Positions 18,186-26,197 of a stretch of 26,334 bases of DNA are shown here, one piece after another. Origin of the DNA: Minisyncoccota bacterium (GTDB lineage: Bacteria; Patescibacteriota; Minisyncoccia; UBA6257; JAKLIH01); contig JAQUZI010000003.1 of NCBI GenBank assembly GCA_028691405.1, positions 1 through 26,334 of the forward strand, read 5' to 3'. The first letter of the stretch is position 1, and the number at the start of each line of letters is the position of its first letter. Both the position numbers and the translations under genes were made by a program. The notes beneath the pieces were generated by a model. That model was not told where the DNA came from, ran no database searches, and saw nothing but the letters and a program-made list of their open reading frames with translations.

Positions 18186-18601
18186 AATTGAGAAAGATAT
18201 TCGATAATTGGTTGATCTCCCATTAAACAACCGCCATCATGATACATTAATGGAATACCTCAGTTCTCACCAACTTCACATTCTTTAACTTTAGCCAAAG
18301 CTAACTTGATATTATCGCCATCGGTTTTAGAGTCATCAATTTTTAAACTTCTTACTGGAATTTTAATATTATCAGCATTTTGATTTAAATATTCTGTCAC
18401 TGTTTTACAATGAGGACAGCTTGAAGAATAAAAAATCAAAGCTTCGTCTTCACTAATACCCAAATCAGATATATCTATTTCAGTATTAGTATTTAAATTA
18501 TCAGTTTGATCTATTGGCATACCAATAATTAAGTATAGGCCATAACTACCAACAACAAATAAAATTAAAGTTAACAATGCTCATACGCTTTTTAGTTTCA
18601 T
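18179..18601 (-). CDS. Membrane-anchored thioredoxin/glutaredoxin-fold protein
   Basis: 140 residues. One N-terminal membrane helix (about 7-27), a short linker, then a redox domain with the CxxC motif SCPHC (Cys62, Cys65) after a FYSSS beta strand. A Gly-Ile-Pro near residue 116 fits the cis-Pro loop, and a GDQPIIEYL ending is glutaredoxin-like. Two UGA-Trp codons, at residue 7 and before the cis-Pro. It probably acts outside the membrane in thiol-disulfide exchange, for example helping exported proteins to fold. It follows tRNA-Leu(GAG) by 28 bases and may share its promoter. A further Cys near residue 125 could be a resolving residue. Confidence 0.82.
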
Positions 18602-18629
18602 AATAAAAATTTATTTTTTAAAATTAACG

Positions 18630-18713
18630 TACCGAAGGTGGGACTTGAACCCACAAGGTATTGCTACCACTACCACCTCAAGGTAGCGCGTCTGCCAATT
18701 CCGCCACTTCGGC
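18630..18713 (-). tRNA. tRNA-Leu(GAG)
   Basis: Acceptor GCCGAAG/CTTCGGT (a G-T pair at the end) with discriminator A, long variable arm, anticodon stem CTACC/GGTAG, loop TTGAGGT giving GAG (codons CUU and CUC). CCA is not encoded. Confidence 0.94.
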
Positions 18714-18727
18714 TCAACTGTTTAATC

Positions 18728-18756
18728 ATTTTAACATTTTTTACTTTAAATTTCAA
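18728..18756 (-). promoter_or_regulatory. Promoter of tRNA-Leu(GAG), probably also of the thioredoxin-like gene
   Basis: -35 TTGAAA, 17-nt spacer ending TGT, -10 TAAAAT on the minus strand. Start expected about 8 nt before the tRNA. Confidence 0.65.
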
Positions 18757-18776
18757 TATCTAAAAATTAAATAATA

Positions 18777-18803
18777 AAAAAACCCAATTTCTTGGGCTTT
18801 TTA
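18777..18803 (-). terminator. Terminator of rplS
   Basis: The stem CCCAA/TTGGG (18783-18787 with 18792-18796) is followed on the minus strand by seven T. It lies 13 bases after the L19 stop codon. Confidence 0.8.
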
Positions 18804-18808
18804 TATAT

Positions 18809-19330
18809 TTATTTTACTTCTTCTACTTCTTTTTTCTCTTCTTTTGTTTCAACTTCTTCTTTGCTTGCTACTTCTTTTTTCTCTAAACCTTCCTCTTTAG
18901 CAGTTTCTTCGATTTCTTCTTTTGCTTCTTTAGCCTCTTCCATTACTTGTTTAGTTTCTTTTCTTAATTTTGCTTTAGTTTCTTTAATGGATTTCTTTCT
19001 AATATAATATAATTTAGAGCGTCTAACTTTTGAAGCTTTTAGAATATCAACTTTAATAATATCACTAGTATATAAAGGAAGAATTCATTCAACACCAACT
19101 GAGCTAACAATACTTCTTATTGTAATAGCAGCACCTAGCTCTTTATTGTGCTTTCTAGCTAAAACTAAGCCTTGAATTGTTTGAGTTCTAGCCCCTTTGC
19201 TCTTTTTAGTTGGGTCAGATTCTTTTAATTTCAATACAATTCTCACAGTATTGCCTACTTGAATATTATCTAAAACTGTCTTTGAAGTCTTTTTAATGTC
19301 TTCATTTATCGCAAAAATACTTTTTGTCAT
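18809..19330 (-). CDS. rplS: Ribosomal protein bL19 with a Lys/Glu-rich C-terminal tail
   Basis: 173 residues. Residues 1-115 match bL19, a 50S protein at the subunit interface: VGNTVRI, the RTQTIQGLVLARKH segment, ITIRSIVSSVGVEW and RRSKLYYIR at the end of the core. UGA-Trp is at residue 82 (19085-19087), where bL19 has the aromatic of the VGVERIF-like region. A tail of about 58 residues then follows, almost entirely Glu, Lys, Ala and Val, predicted as a long charged helix or a disordered arm; ordinary bL19 is about 115 residues. It has its own promoter and terminator. Confidence 0.93.
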
Positions 19331-19368
19331 TTTATTTGATTTATTTTAAATTAAAATGTTATAGATTG

Positions 19369-19397
19369 ATATTATCAAAAAAACCTCGATTAGTCAA
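19369..19397 (-). promoter_or_regulatory. Promoter of rplS
   Basis: -35 TTGACT, 17-nt spacer ending TGA, -10 TAATAT on the minus strand. It begins two bases after the stop codon of the pseudouridine synthase gene. Leader of about 32 nt. Confidence 0.7.
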
Positions 19398-19398
19398 C

Positions 19399-20310
19399 CT
19401 ATAGCATGGTTTTTAATGTCTTTTTTAAATCAACTGGTAAATCGATTTCAAAACGGTATTTTTCTCTTTTATAGGTGAAACCTAGCTCACAAGCATGTAA
19501 AAATTGTCTTTTTGTGCCATATTTATTATTTATTTTTTTAGAACCATACTCTTTATCACCTATTATAAAATTAGATAATGAAGCAAAATGAACTCTAATC
19601 TGATGCGTTCTCCCTGTTTTTATTGATACCCTTAATAATGATGTTTCCTGGTATTCTTTTATTACTTCATATTCAGTTATAGCTTCCTTTCCTTCGTCTG
19701 CCTTAGATATTTTTCTACGATTAAACTTAGATTTAGATCTTGTAATTGAAGTATTAATTATTCCTTTTTTGGCATTTAATTTACCAAAAACCAAAGCTAA
19801 ATAAAATTTATTTATTTGTCTTTTTTTAAATTTATTTTTAAAATCTTTAAATGCCTTTTCGTTTTTTGTAATTAAAACTAACCCAGAAGTATCCTTATCT
19901 ATTCTATGAACAACTCCTGGCCTTAATGGATCTTCTCCTACTTTATCTATTTCAGGATATGTATAAATTAAGCCATTTACTAAAGTATCATGGTCTTTTT
20001 CTGTTACAGGGTGAACTAGTATCCCAGCTGGTTTGTTAATAACAATAAAATCATCATTTTCAAAAACGATATTTAATTTTATTTTTTTATTTGGTAATAA
20101 TTCAATTTTTTTCTCTTCTCATAATTCATCCGGAATTGTAATTTTATCATCTATAGCTAATTTTATACTCGGCTTTACTATTTCATCATTTAATAATATT
20201 TTTCCAGATTTAATATTGTCATTGAAAAATTCCCTACTCTTTTCGGGAAAGCTATATGCCAATCATTTGTCGAAACGAATTTTTCCAGTGTCTTTAAAAA
20301 CTATTTTCAT
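19399..20310 (-). CDS. rluD: RluD-like 23S rRNA pseudouridine synthase
   Basis: 303 residues: N-terminal S4 RNA-binding domain (about 10-75) and a catalytic domain with HRIDKDTSGL holding the catalytic Asp138, then KTGRTHQIRVH, both diagnostic of the RluA/RluD family. The family converts uridines of 23S rRNA or tRNA to pseudouridine; the exact target cannot be told. UGA codes for Trp16 in FDKWLA, a position often Trp in S4 domains, and for Trp64. It lies 22 bases below tRNA-Val on the same strand, so it is probably read from the tRNA-Val promoter. TAG stop. Confidence 0.9.
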
Positions 20311-20332
20311 AAAATAATATTAATACCTTGTG

Positions 20333-20406
20333 TGGACGATAGAGGACTCGAACCTCTGACCTCTACAATGTCAATGTAGCGCTCTAACCAGCTGAGCTAA
20401 TCGTCC
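20333..20406 (-). tRNA. tRNA-Val(GAC)
   Basis: Acceptor GGACGAT/ATCGTCC with discriminator A, D arm AGCTCAGCTGGTTAGAGC, anticodon stem CTACA/TGTAG, loop TTGACAT giving GAC. CCA is not encoded. Confidence 0.95.
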
Positions 20407-20414
20407 ATAACAAT

Positions 20415-20442
20415 ATTATATCATATTTTTATATTTTTTCAA
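20415..20442 (-). promoter_or_regulatory. Promoter of tRNA-Val and probably rluD
   Basis: -35 TTGAAA, 16-nt spacer ending TGA, perfect -10 TATAAT on the minus strand. Start expected almost at the mature tRNA end. Confidence 0.7.
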
Positions 20443-20471
20443 TCTTAAATAAATATTATAAAATAAAAAAG

Positions 20472-20545
20472 TGGATGTAGATGGACTCGAACCATCGACC
20501 CCGGCTTTATAAGAGCCGTGCTCTAACCAGCTGAGCTATACATCC
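20472..20545 (-). tRNA. tRNA-Ile(UAU)
   Basis: Acceptor GGATGTA/TACATCC with discriminator A. The anticodon stem CGGCT/AGCCG encloses the loop CTTATAA, which puts TAT at 34-36, so it would read AUA directly. T arm GATGG-TTCGAGT-CCATC. Most bacteria read AUA with a CAU anticodon modified to lysidine by TilS; a genuine UAU anticodon is uncommon. I see no promoter of its own; it starts 5 bases after a long hairpin below ftsH. Confidence 0.92.
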
Positions 20546-20550
20546 ATAAT

Positions 20551-20586
20551 TAAGATAGGTATACTAACAAAAGTATACCTATCTTA
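20551..20586 (-). repeat. Perfect 14-bp hairpin between ftsH and tRNA-Ile
   Basis: TAAGATAGGTATAC (20551-20564) pairs perfectly with 20573-20586 around an 8-nt loop. Neither strand has a T run after the stem, unlike the other terminators here, so a processing or stability element in an ftsH-tRNA transcript is as likely as a terminator. Confidence 0.7.
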
Positions 20587-20595
20587 CCATAAAAT

Positions 20596-22407
20596 TTATT
20601 TTTCTTCAAGTAGAGCATAAAATTCATCTTTTTCTAAAGTCTCTTTTTCTAACAAAGCTTTAGCTATTTTTTCTAACACTTTTTTGTTTGAAGTTAATAG
20701 ATCTTTTGCTTTTTGATGAGCGTCATTGATTAATTTGCTCATTTCTTTGTCTACTTTAGCTAATAATTCTTCGGAATAATCGTGTTTTGAAGTTAATGAT
20801 TTGCCTAAGAATATTGATTGATCTTCAGCTAAAGATATTGGCCCCAGATCACTCATACCGTATTTCATAATAAAAGATCTTGCTTTATCGGTTGCAACTT
20901 TTAAATCATTGGCTGAACCAGTGGATATTTCATTAAAAATTAATTGTTCAGCGCTATAGCCACCCATTAAAACAGCCAACTCGTCTAATATTTCTGATCG
21001 AGTGTGGAAATTACGATCTTCATTTGGCAATTGTATTGTATACCCTGCTGCATGGCCTCTTGAAATAATAGATATTTTATGCACTGGATCTGTGTGTTTT
21101 AAATTAACTGCCACCAATGCATGTCCGCCTTCATGATAGGCTGTAATTTCTTTTTCTTTTGGTTTGATTACGTGACTTCTTCTTTCAGGTCCCAAAATTA
21201 CTTTTTCAATTGATTTAAGCAAATCTTCCTCCTCTACTTCTTTTTTATCATTCTTAGCTGCAACTAAAGCAGCCTCATTAGCCAGATTTTCTATATCTGC
21301 ACCAGAAAAACCTGGAGTTCTTTCTGCTATTTTTCTAGTATCAACATCTTTATTTACAACTTTGTTTTTTAAGTGTAGTTTTAAGATGTCTTCTCTTTCT
21401 GATATATCTGGTAAGTGAAGTGTAACTCTTCTATCAAATCTACCTGGCCTTAGTAAAGCGCTATCAAGCACATCTGGTCTATTAGTTGCCGCCATTACAA
21501 TTACATTAGTTTTGTTGTCAAACCCATCCATTTCTACTAAAATTTGATTTAATGTTTGCTCTCTTTCGTCTTGTCCTCCTCCAATACCAGATCCTCTTTC
21601 TCTACCAATAGCATCAATTTCATCAACAAACAATATTGCTGGAGCAGCTTTTTTAGCTATAGCAAAAGCTGAGCGAACACGTGAAGCACCAACCCCTACA
21701 AACATTTCAACAAATTCAGATCCAGATATATGGAAAAAAGGAACATTGCTTTCTCCTGCTACTGATCTAGCCAAACATGTTTTGCCTGTACCAGGACTAC
21801 CCATCAATAAAACGCCCTTAGGAATTTTAGCGCCTAAGCTAGTAAATTTTTTTGGGTTTTTTAGAAAGTCAACAATTTCCATTAGCTCTTCCTTTTCTTC
21901 TTTTAGGCCAGCAACATCTTTAAAAGTCATCTTGCCTTTAGCTGGCATAAATTGACGAACATTGGATTGGTTAAACCCAAACATTTGGGTTGGCCCTTGT
22001 TTATTGCGCTTACCAAAGATATTAAACATTGTAAATAATAAATATATAGGTACAGCTGCAATTAAAACAAATCAAAGAATTGTCATTCAGTCAACATCTT
22101 TTTTAAATACTACTTCTGTTGATTTTAATTCTACTGGATCAATATCGTAATATTTTAATATTTCAAAAATGGATTCTTTTTCATTTATTTTAGTTATAAT
22201 TTTATTATCTTCTTGGTCATAACTAACAACACTATCTTCTTTTATTTCCATTTTTTGTATTTCGCCGTTATTAATCAATTCAACTAATTCTGTAACGGAT
22301 AAATCTCTAGTTTTTGATATATTTAAATTTTGGGAATTACCAAACATCAAAGACGCGGCAATCAAAATTAATGCAATTATCAAAATACTTTTAAATATAT
22401 TTTTCAT
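20596..22407 (-). CDS. ftsH: ATP-dependent zinc metalloprotease FtsH
   Basis: 603 residues. Membrane helices near 5-22 and about 107-127 flank an extracytoplasmic domain. Then the AAA+ domain with Walker A GSPGTGKT (203-210), Walker B ILFVDEIDA (about 258-266) and the second region of homology with RPGRFDR. The peptidase has HEGGH (425-429), a variant of the usual HEAGH, and the third metal ligand in TGSANDL. FtsH degrades misfolded membrane proteins and short-lived regulators. Two UGA-Trp codons lie at residues 107 and 112, at the start of the second membrane helix (22084-22086 is one). Monocistronic except for a possible run into tRNA-Ile. Confidence 0.96.
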
Positions 22408-22441
22408 TTTTTTAATTTCAATATTTATTAATTGTCAATAT

Positions 22442-22470
22442 ATACTATCAAATATTCCATCAAATTACAA
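22442..22470 (-). promoter_or_regulatory. Probable promoter of ftsH
   Basis: -35 TTGTAA, 17-nt spacer ending TGA, -10 TAGTAT on the minus strand. A TTGACA further down is too close to the start codon to serve. Leader of about 28 nt. Confidence 0.5.
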
Positions 22471-22477
22471 CAATAAA

Positions 22478-22502
22478 AAACAGCTATTAAATAGCTGTTT
22501 TT
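22478..22502. terminator. Terminator after the secreted repeat protein gene
   Basis: AAACAGCTAT (22478-22487) pairs with ATAGCTGTTT (22491-22500), loop TAA, with A and T runs on both sides. It ends the gene at 22509 on the minus strand, just above the ftsH promoter. Confidence 0.82.
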
Positions 22503-22508
22503 CCATAA

Positions 22509-24074
22509 TTAACGTATAATAGGCGTATCTCCGTTCTGTAAATAATTAATTGCCGCGCTAATTGATTCAACTGAAGTTGATATAATTACATTGTTTTGAT
22601 AAAAAGCATATGATAATGCCGCTTCTTCTTCTGGGTAATCAAAGTATCTAATATTAGCTCCTAAATATTCGCCATCTTTGAATGATTTTGCGATAGGAGT
22701 TTTAGGTGAAAACAGCCAAATATTCAAAGTGTCTTTAATAATATCTTTATTAGTTTCTCAGCTTCTAAATTCAGCTTTTATTTGCTCTATAGAATCATTT
22801 TTCACCTGAAAAACCATACCTAAAGATGGGTGTATCTCTCCATAAAATCCATAAAGAATATATTTATTTTCTAAATTATTAATAAAAGATAAAGGAGCAT
22901 TATTCATAAAGGCAATTGATACATCAGTTGCGCTTAAATATTGATCTTTAATCTTCGGAACAATAACTTTAAAAGTACCAGGTGGTAATAAATTGCTAGC
23001 TTCTTTTTTTATTTGTTCTACTATTTCTGGAGATTTTGATATATCAATATTCAAATTATTTAATTGAAATCCATTTTTTAAAGCAATAAAAGGAGATGCT
23101 TTTGTTGTTGGTGGAGTGCTTACTGGTGGATTTAGCAACATGCCTTCTCCTTCAGTTGTTTTAATTGAAACATTTGGGGATATCATCTTTGGTCTAATTA
23201 CGAACATAAATAAAAGAACAATAGCTACTACCACTACTAACAAACCAACAATTAATGTTAATTTACTTTTTTTCTTTGCTTCAGGTTCGTTAATATTTAT
23301 ATTTGACATTGGATTAAATTCTTCTGGTGTAATTAGATTGTTTAGATCTTGATTGTTTGCATCTTCATTTCAATTTCCCGGCGTTGAGTCAATTGGTTTT
23401 GTGTTAGGGTCAGTATTTAATTCTTTAATTTTATCTTTAATATTATTAACTGAACCAATATTTTCATTGTTAGGAACTCCAAACTTTTGATTATCAAAAG
23501 TATTTTGTTCAATATTTTCTGGTTGTTTTACACTTGGCATTTCTGGCATTTGAGGAGCTTGCTCTGGTTTAGGAGCATTAAAATCTTGATTACCAAAAAT
23601 ATTATCATCTTTTTTACTATCTATTTGAGGGATAGGCTGATTAAAAGAAGGGCCATTATCAGGAACACCAAATTGTTGATTGCCAAAAGCATTTTGTTCA
23701 GTATTTTCTGGTTGTTTTACACTTGGCATTTGGGGAACTTGCTCTGGTTTAGGAGCATTAAAATCTTGACTATCAAAAATATTATCATCTTTCTTCTCTG
23801 TATTAGGGATAGATTCAGGTGTTTGTGGTGTAAATGGTTGTGGTTCAGCGGGAGTATTATTTTGGCCATTTTGCAATGTGTTACTAAAATCATTTACATT
23901 AGCTGGCTTTTCAATATATGGTAAATTCTCTCCGCCCTTTTCTTTTAGATTATTTAAATCTGTTTTCATTGTTCGAATATATACATTAGAATCCTTTGGC
24001 AAAAAATTAGGATCCACCTGGCTATTTGGTTGATTATTTAAATCTTGATTGTTTTGGCTATTTGGATCGTTCAT
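22509..24074 (-). CDS. Single-pass membrane protein with Pro/Gln/Asn-rich repeats, unknown function, 521 aa
   Basis: I do not recognise a family. Two UGA-Trp codons (near 23370 and 22755) join three blocks into 521 residues. Residues 1-250 are hydrophilic, Asn/Gln/Pro-rich, almost certainly disordered, with two copies of a unit of about 47-50 residues (94-140 and 154-203). Residues 272-293 form one strong membrane helix after a Lys-rich stretch. A short Ser/Thr/Pro linker leads to a folded domain (about 330-521) of mixed alpha/beta character that would lie outside by the positive-inside rule. So a disordered cytoplasmic arm is linked to an exported domain. Strong promoter, own terminator, monocistronic. 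Confidence 0.82.
23466..23795 (-). repeat. Two direct repeats coding the Pro/Gln/Asn-rich unit
   Basis: Copies at 23655-23795 and 23466-23615, offset 180 bases. Both encode KKDDNIF, then NAPKPEQ, SVKQPEN and QFGVP/KFGVP blocks. The second copy has three extra codons (EMP). Near-identical stretches at DNA level suggest a fairly recent duplication. Confidence 0.85.
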
Positions 24075-24107
24075 GATAATTTATTAATTTGGTTATTTAA
24101 TACATAT

Positions 24108-24136
24108 ATTATAATGTTTTTTAAATAAAAAATCAA
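24108..24136 (-). promoter_or_regulatory. Promoter of the 521-aa repeat protein gene
   Basis: -35 TTGATT, 17-nt spacer, perfect -10 TATAAT on the minus strand. One of only two placed promoters here lacking TGN before the -10. Leader of about 27 nt. Confidence 0.75.
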
Positions 24137-24146
24137 GTTTTTTGTT

Positions 24147-24180
24147 TTAAAAAAACAGAAAGTATAAAACTCTCTGTTTA
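24147..24180 (-). terminator. Terminator of the infB-rbfA-tRNA-Cys region
   Basis: AAACAGAAAG (24153-24162) pairs with CTCTCTGTTT (24170-24179) with one mismatch. A T run follows on the minus strand. It lies 5 bases after tRNA-Cys. Confidence 0.75.
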
Positions 24181-24184
24181 AGTG

Positions 24185-24257
24185 AGGTCACTGTGGGACT
24201 TGCACCCACGAATAACGGTTTTGCAGACCGCCGCGTTAGCTACTTCGCCAAGTGACC
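24185..24257 (-). tRNA. tRNA-Cys(GCA) with an atypical elbow
   Basis: Acceptor GGTCACT/AGTGACC with discriminator T, as usual for Cys. Anticodon stem GCGGT/ACCGT with loop CTGCAAA giving GCA. The T stem GTGGG/CCCAC is sound, but its loop is TGCAAGT: position 55, nearly always U, is G. The D loop (AAGTAGCTAA) lacks the usual GG pair as well. CCA is not encoded. Own promoter inside the rbfA end. Confidence 0.85.
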
Positions 24258-24266
24258 AACAGATAA

Positions 24267-24294
24267 AGTATATCAAATTTTAATTAATATTCAA
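24267..24294 (-). promoter_or_regulatory. Promoter of tRNA-Cys
   Basis: -35 TTGAAT, 16-nt spacer ending TGA, -10 TATACT on the minus strand. The -35 lies in the last codons of rbfA. Confidence 0.6.
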
Positions 24295-24595
24295 GCTTCT
24301 TATCTTGTACTAATAATAATTTTATTTTTGGAGACATTCTGCATCTTAAATTTTTGTTTAAAAAATTTTGCATATAATAAACATCTTTTTCAATATCTTG
24401 AAAAATAAACAACTCGTTATCTTTTGGGAAAATAGATATATATATTTTAGCTATATCCATGCGATCATTTAATTCAACATCTGTCACAGTAATAATAACG
24501 GAACGATCGCAAAAATCTTTTTCCTCAATGTACTTAGCTATTAATTTTCCAATTTCTTCTCCTCTTGATAAATTTTTTTTCTCTTTATGATCCAT
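24284..24595 (-). CDS. rbfA: Ribosome-binding factor A
   Basis: 103 residues. RbfA is a KH-like factor for late 30S maturation. N-terminal basic helix, then RSVIITVTDVELNDRMDIAKIYISIF, the strand-helix core typical of RbfA (VTxVxLSxDLxxAxVYVS), and LRCRMSPKIKLLL near the end, where the family has LRLRYTPELRF. The start overlaps the infB stop by 11 bases, the classic infB-rbfA order, so the call rests on both sequence and position. No Trp. Confidence 0.9.
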   Translation of the reverse strand: MDHKEKKNLSRGEEIGKLIAKYIEEKDFCDRSVIITVTDVELNDRMDIAKIYISIFPKDNELFIFQDIEKDVYYMQNFLNKNLRCRMSPKIKLLLVQDKKLEY

Positions 24596-26078
24596 GAGTA
24601 TAAAATTTTAATATATCATTTACTAATATTTCATTTTTACTATCAACCATTAGCCCGCATTCATTAATACTGCCGAGTGAATTAACTTTTTGTTTCTGAC
24701 ATTGAATACCAACAATCTTACCATTGCCACACTCTTGTTCTTCTCTTTCAATTACAAAAGTATCACCAAGATTAACCTTGCCTTCAAATATTTCTCCGCC
24801 AATAACTTTATGGCCTTTACTATCATTAAAGGTTGCTAATATTTTTATTTGTCCAACAAGTTGAGGCTTTTTTTGCTCTTTAATTAATATTTCATTTTCT
24901 AACTGTTCAATAATTTCGTAAATTGTATCACCATAATAAATATTAATATTTTTTGAATCAATAAAATTAGAAATATCGTTTTCAAGTTTTACTCTAAAAT
25001 TAATAATAATTGAATTAGTTAATTCTGCTAATTTAACATCTTTTTCATTAATATTACCAATATTGTTATCAATTATTTTAAAACTTACATTTAGACCTTT
25101 GGCTAAACCAGATAAACTATAAACCAAAGCTTCACACGAACCAATACAATCAGATTTAATAATAATATTAATAATATTTTCTTGATTTTCTCCTATAATA
25201 TGATTTTTACACAATTCAATTGCTTCATTTTCTTTAGTTTTTTGTATTAATTCTTCTGGTATATTGTTCCCAGATATAAATTTACTTCCTGGTTCTGGCA
25301 AGTCATTAAACCCAACCACAATTGCTGGAGATGAAAAACTTAGTTCTTCTATATTATTACCAGAAAAATCTTTTAAAATTTTAATTTTACCATCAGCTGT
25401 GGATGAAAAAATATTATCACCTAATTTAAGTGTACCGTCTTTTATAACCAAGGTGGCTGTATATCCGCATTTAGGATCTATGTGAGACTCTAATACAAAA
25501 CCACTAGCAAAAGCATTTGTATCAGCTTTTTCTTCATTTATATCATATAATAGCACAACCATTTCTAATAAAGAATCAATATTAGTGCCGTCTTTTGCAG
25601 ATATTTCAATACAAGGAATATCTCCTCCTCTTCCTTCAATGTATATATCATTCTGAGATAACTCGCTTTTTACTTTTTCAGTGTTTGCGTTTGGTTTATC
25701 AATTTTATTTATTGCAACAATAAAAGGAATATTATTTGCTTTAATATGAGCCAGTGCTTCTTTTGTTTGTGGTTTAACTCCTTCATCTCCTGCAATAATT
25801 AAAATAGCAATATCGGCTATTTTGGCCCCACGTGATCTAAGTGAAGAAAAGGCCTCATGGCCTGGAGTATCTAAAAATGTAATTTTTCTTTTTTTGTCTT
25901 CCACATCCATTTCTATTTCATAAGCAGAAATATGTTGAGTAATATTACCACTCTCAGTTAAAATAGACTTGTTTTGTCTGATGTATGAAAGCAATGTTGT
26001 TTTTCCATGATCTATATGGCCTGTTACTACAACAATTGGAGGTCTTGGAATTAATTCGTTTTTGTCAGTATTATTCAT
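24585..26078 (-). CDS. infB: Translation initiation factor IF-2, minimal form
   Basis: 497 residues against about 740-890 in model bacteria. The GTPase domain begins only about 13 residues from the start: G1 GHIDHGKT (21-28), G2 ITQHISAY, G3 DTPGHEAF, G4 NKID, G5 SAKD. Domains II, III and the tRNA-binding C-terminal domain follow. The IF2_N domain and linker are absent, as in many reduced genomes. IF-2 places initiator tRNA on the 30S subunit and promotes 50S joining. No Trp, so it is intact under either code. First gene of the infB-rbfA operon with a good promoter. No Shine-Dalgarno. Confidence 0.95.
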   Translation of the reverse strand: MNNTDKNELIPRPPIVVVTGHIDHGKTTLLSYIRQNKSILTESGNITQHISAYEIEMDVEDKKRKITFLDTPGHEAFSSLRSRGAKIADIAILIIAGDEGVKPQTKEALAHIKANNIPFIVAINKIDKPNANTEKVKSELSQNDIYIEGRGGDIPCIEISAKDGTNIDSLLEMVVLLYDINEEKADTNAFASGFVLESHIDPKCGYTATLVIKDGTLKLGDNIFSSTADGKIKILKDFSGNNIEELSFSSPAIVVGFNDLPEPGSKFISGNNIPEELIQKTKENEAIELCKNHIIGENQENIINIIIKSDCIGSCEALVYSLSGLAKGLNVSFKIIDNNIGNINEKDVKLAELTNSIIINFRVKLENDISNFIDSKNINIYYGDTIYEIIEQLENEILIKEQKKPQLVGQIKILATFNDSKGHKVIGGEIFEGKVNLGDTFVIEREEQECGNGKIVGIQCQKQKVNSLGSINECGLMVDSKNEILVNDILKFYTHGS

Positions 26079-26110
26079 AGGAAAAACTTAATGTTTATTA
26101 ATGTATTGTT

Positions 26111-26139
26111 ATTTTACACTAAAAAACATCGAAAGTCAA
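26111..26139 (-). promoter_or_regulatory. Promoter of infB-rbfA
   Basis: -35 TTGACT, 17-nt spacer, -10 TAAAAT on the minus strand. The spacer ends GTG, so no extended -10. Leader of about 26 nt. Confidence 0.65.
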
Positions 26140-26157
26140 GGTTTATATAAATCAATA

Positions 26158-26190
26158 ATCAAAAAAACAACTAAATTTAATTAGTTGTTT
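26158..26190 (-). terminator. Terminator of the gene at the right edge
   Basis: The stem AACAACTAA (26166-26174) pairs with TTAGTTGTT (26181-26189). Seven A on the plus strand give the T run on the minus strand. It separates the edge gene from infB. Confidence 0.8.
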
Positions 26191-26197
26191 TAATGCT

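Noticed and set aside
22400..22430. TTGACA just upstream of ftsH as its -35
   Set aside because: With a 17-nt spacer the -10 would fall against the start codon. The set at 22442-22470 fits better.
23466..23795. CRISPR-like array
   Set aside because: There are only two long units that are coding, in frame and unevenly spaced in protein terms.
23487..23924. Plus-strand open frame of 145 codons opposite the repeat region
   Set aside because: It mirrors the repeated minus-strand gene, has no promoter or start context, and its sequence is a by-product of the Pro/Gln/Asn codons.
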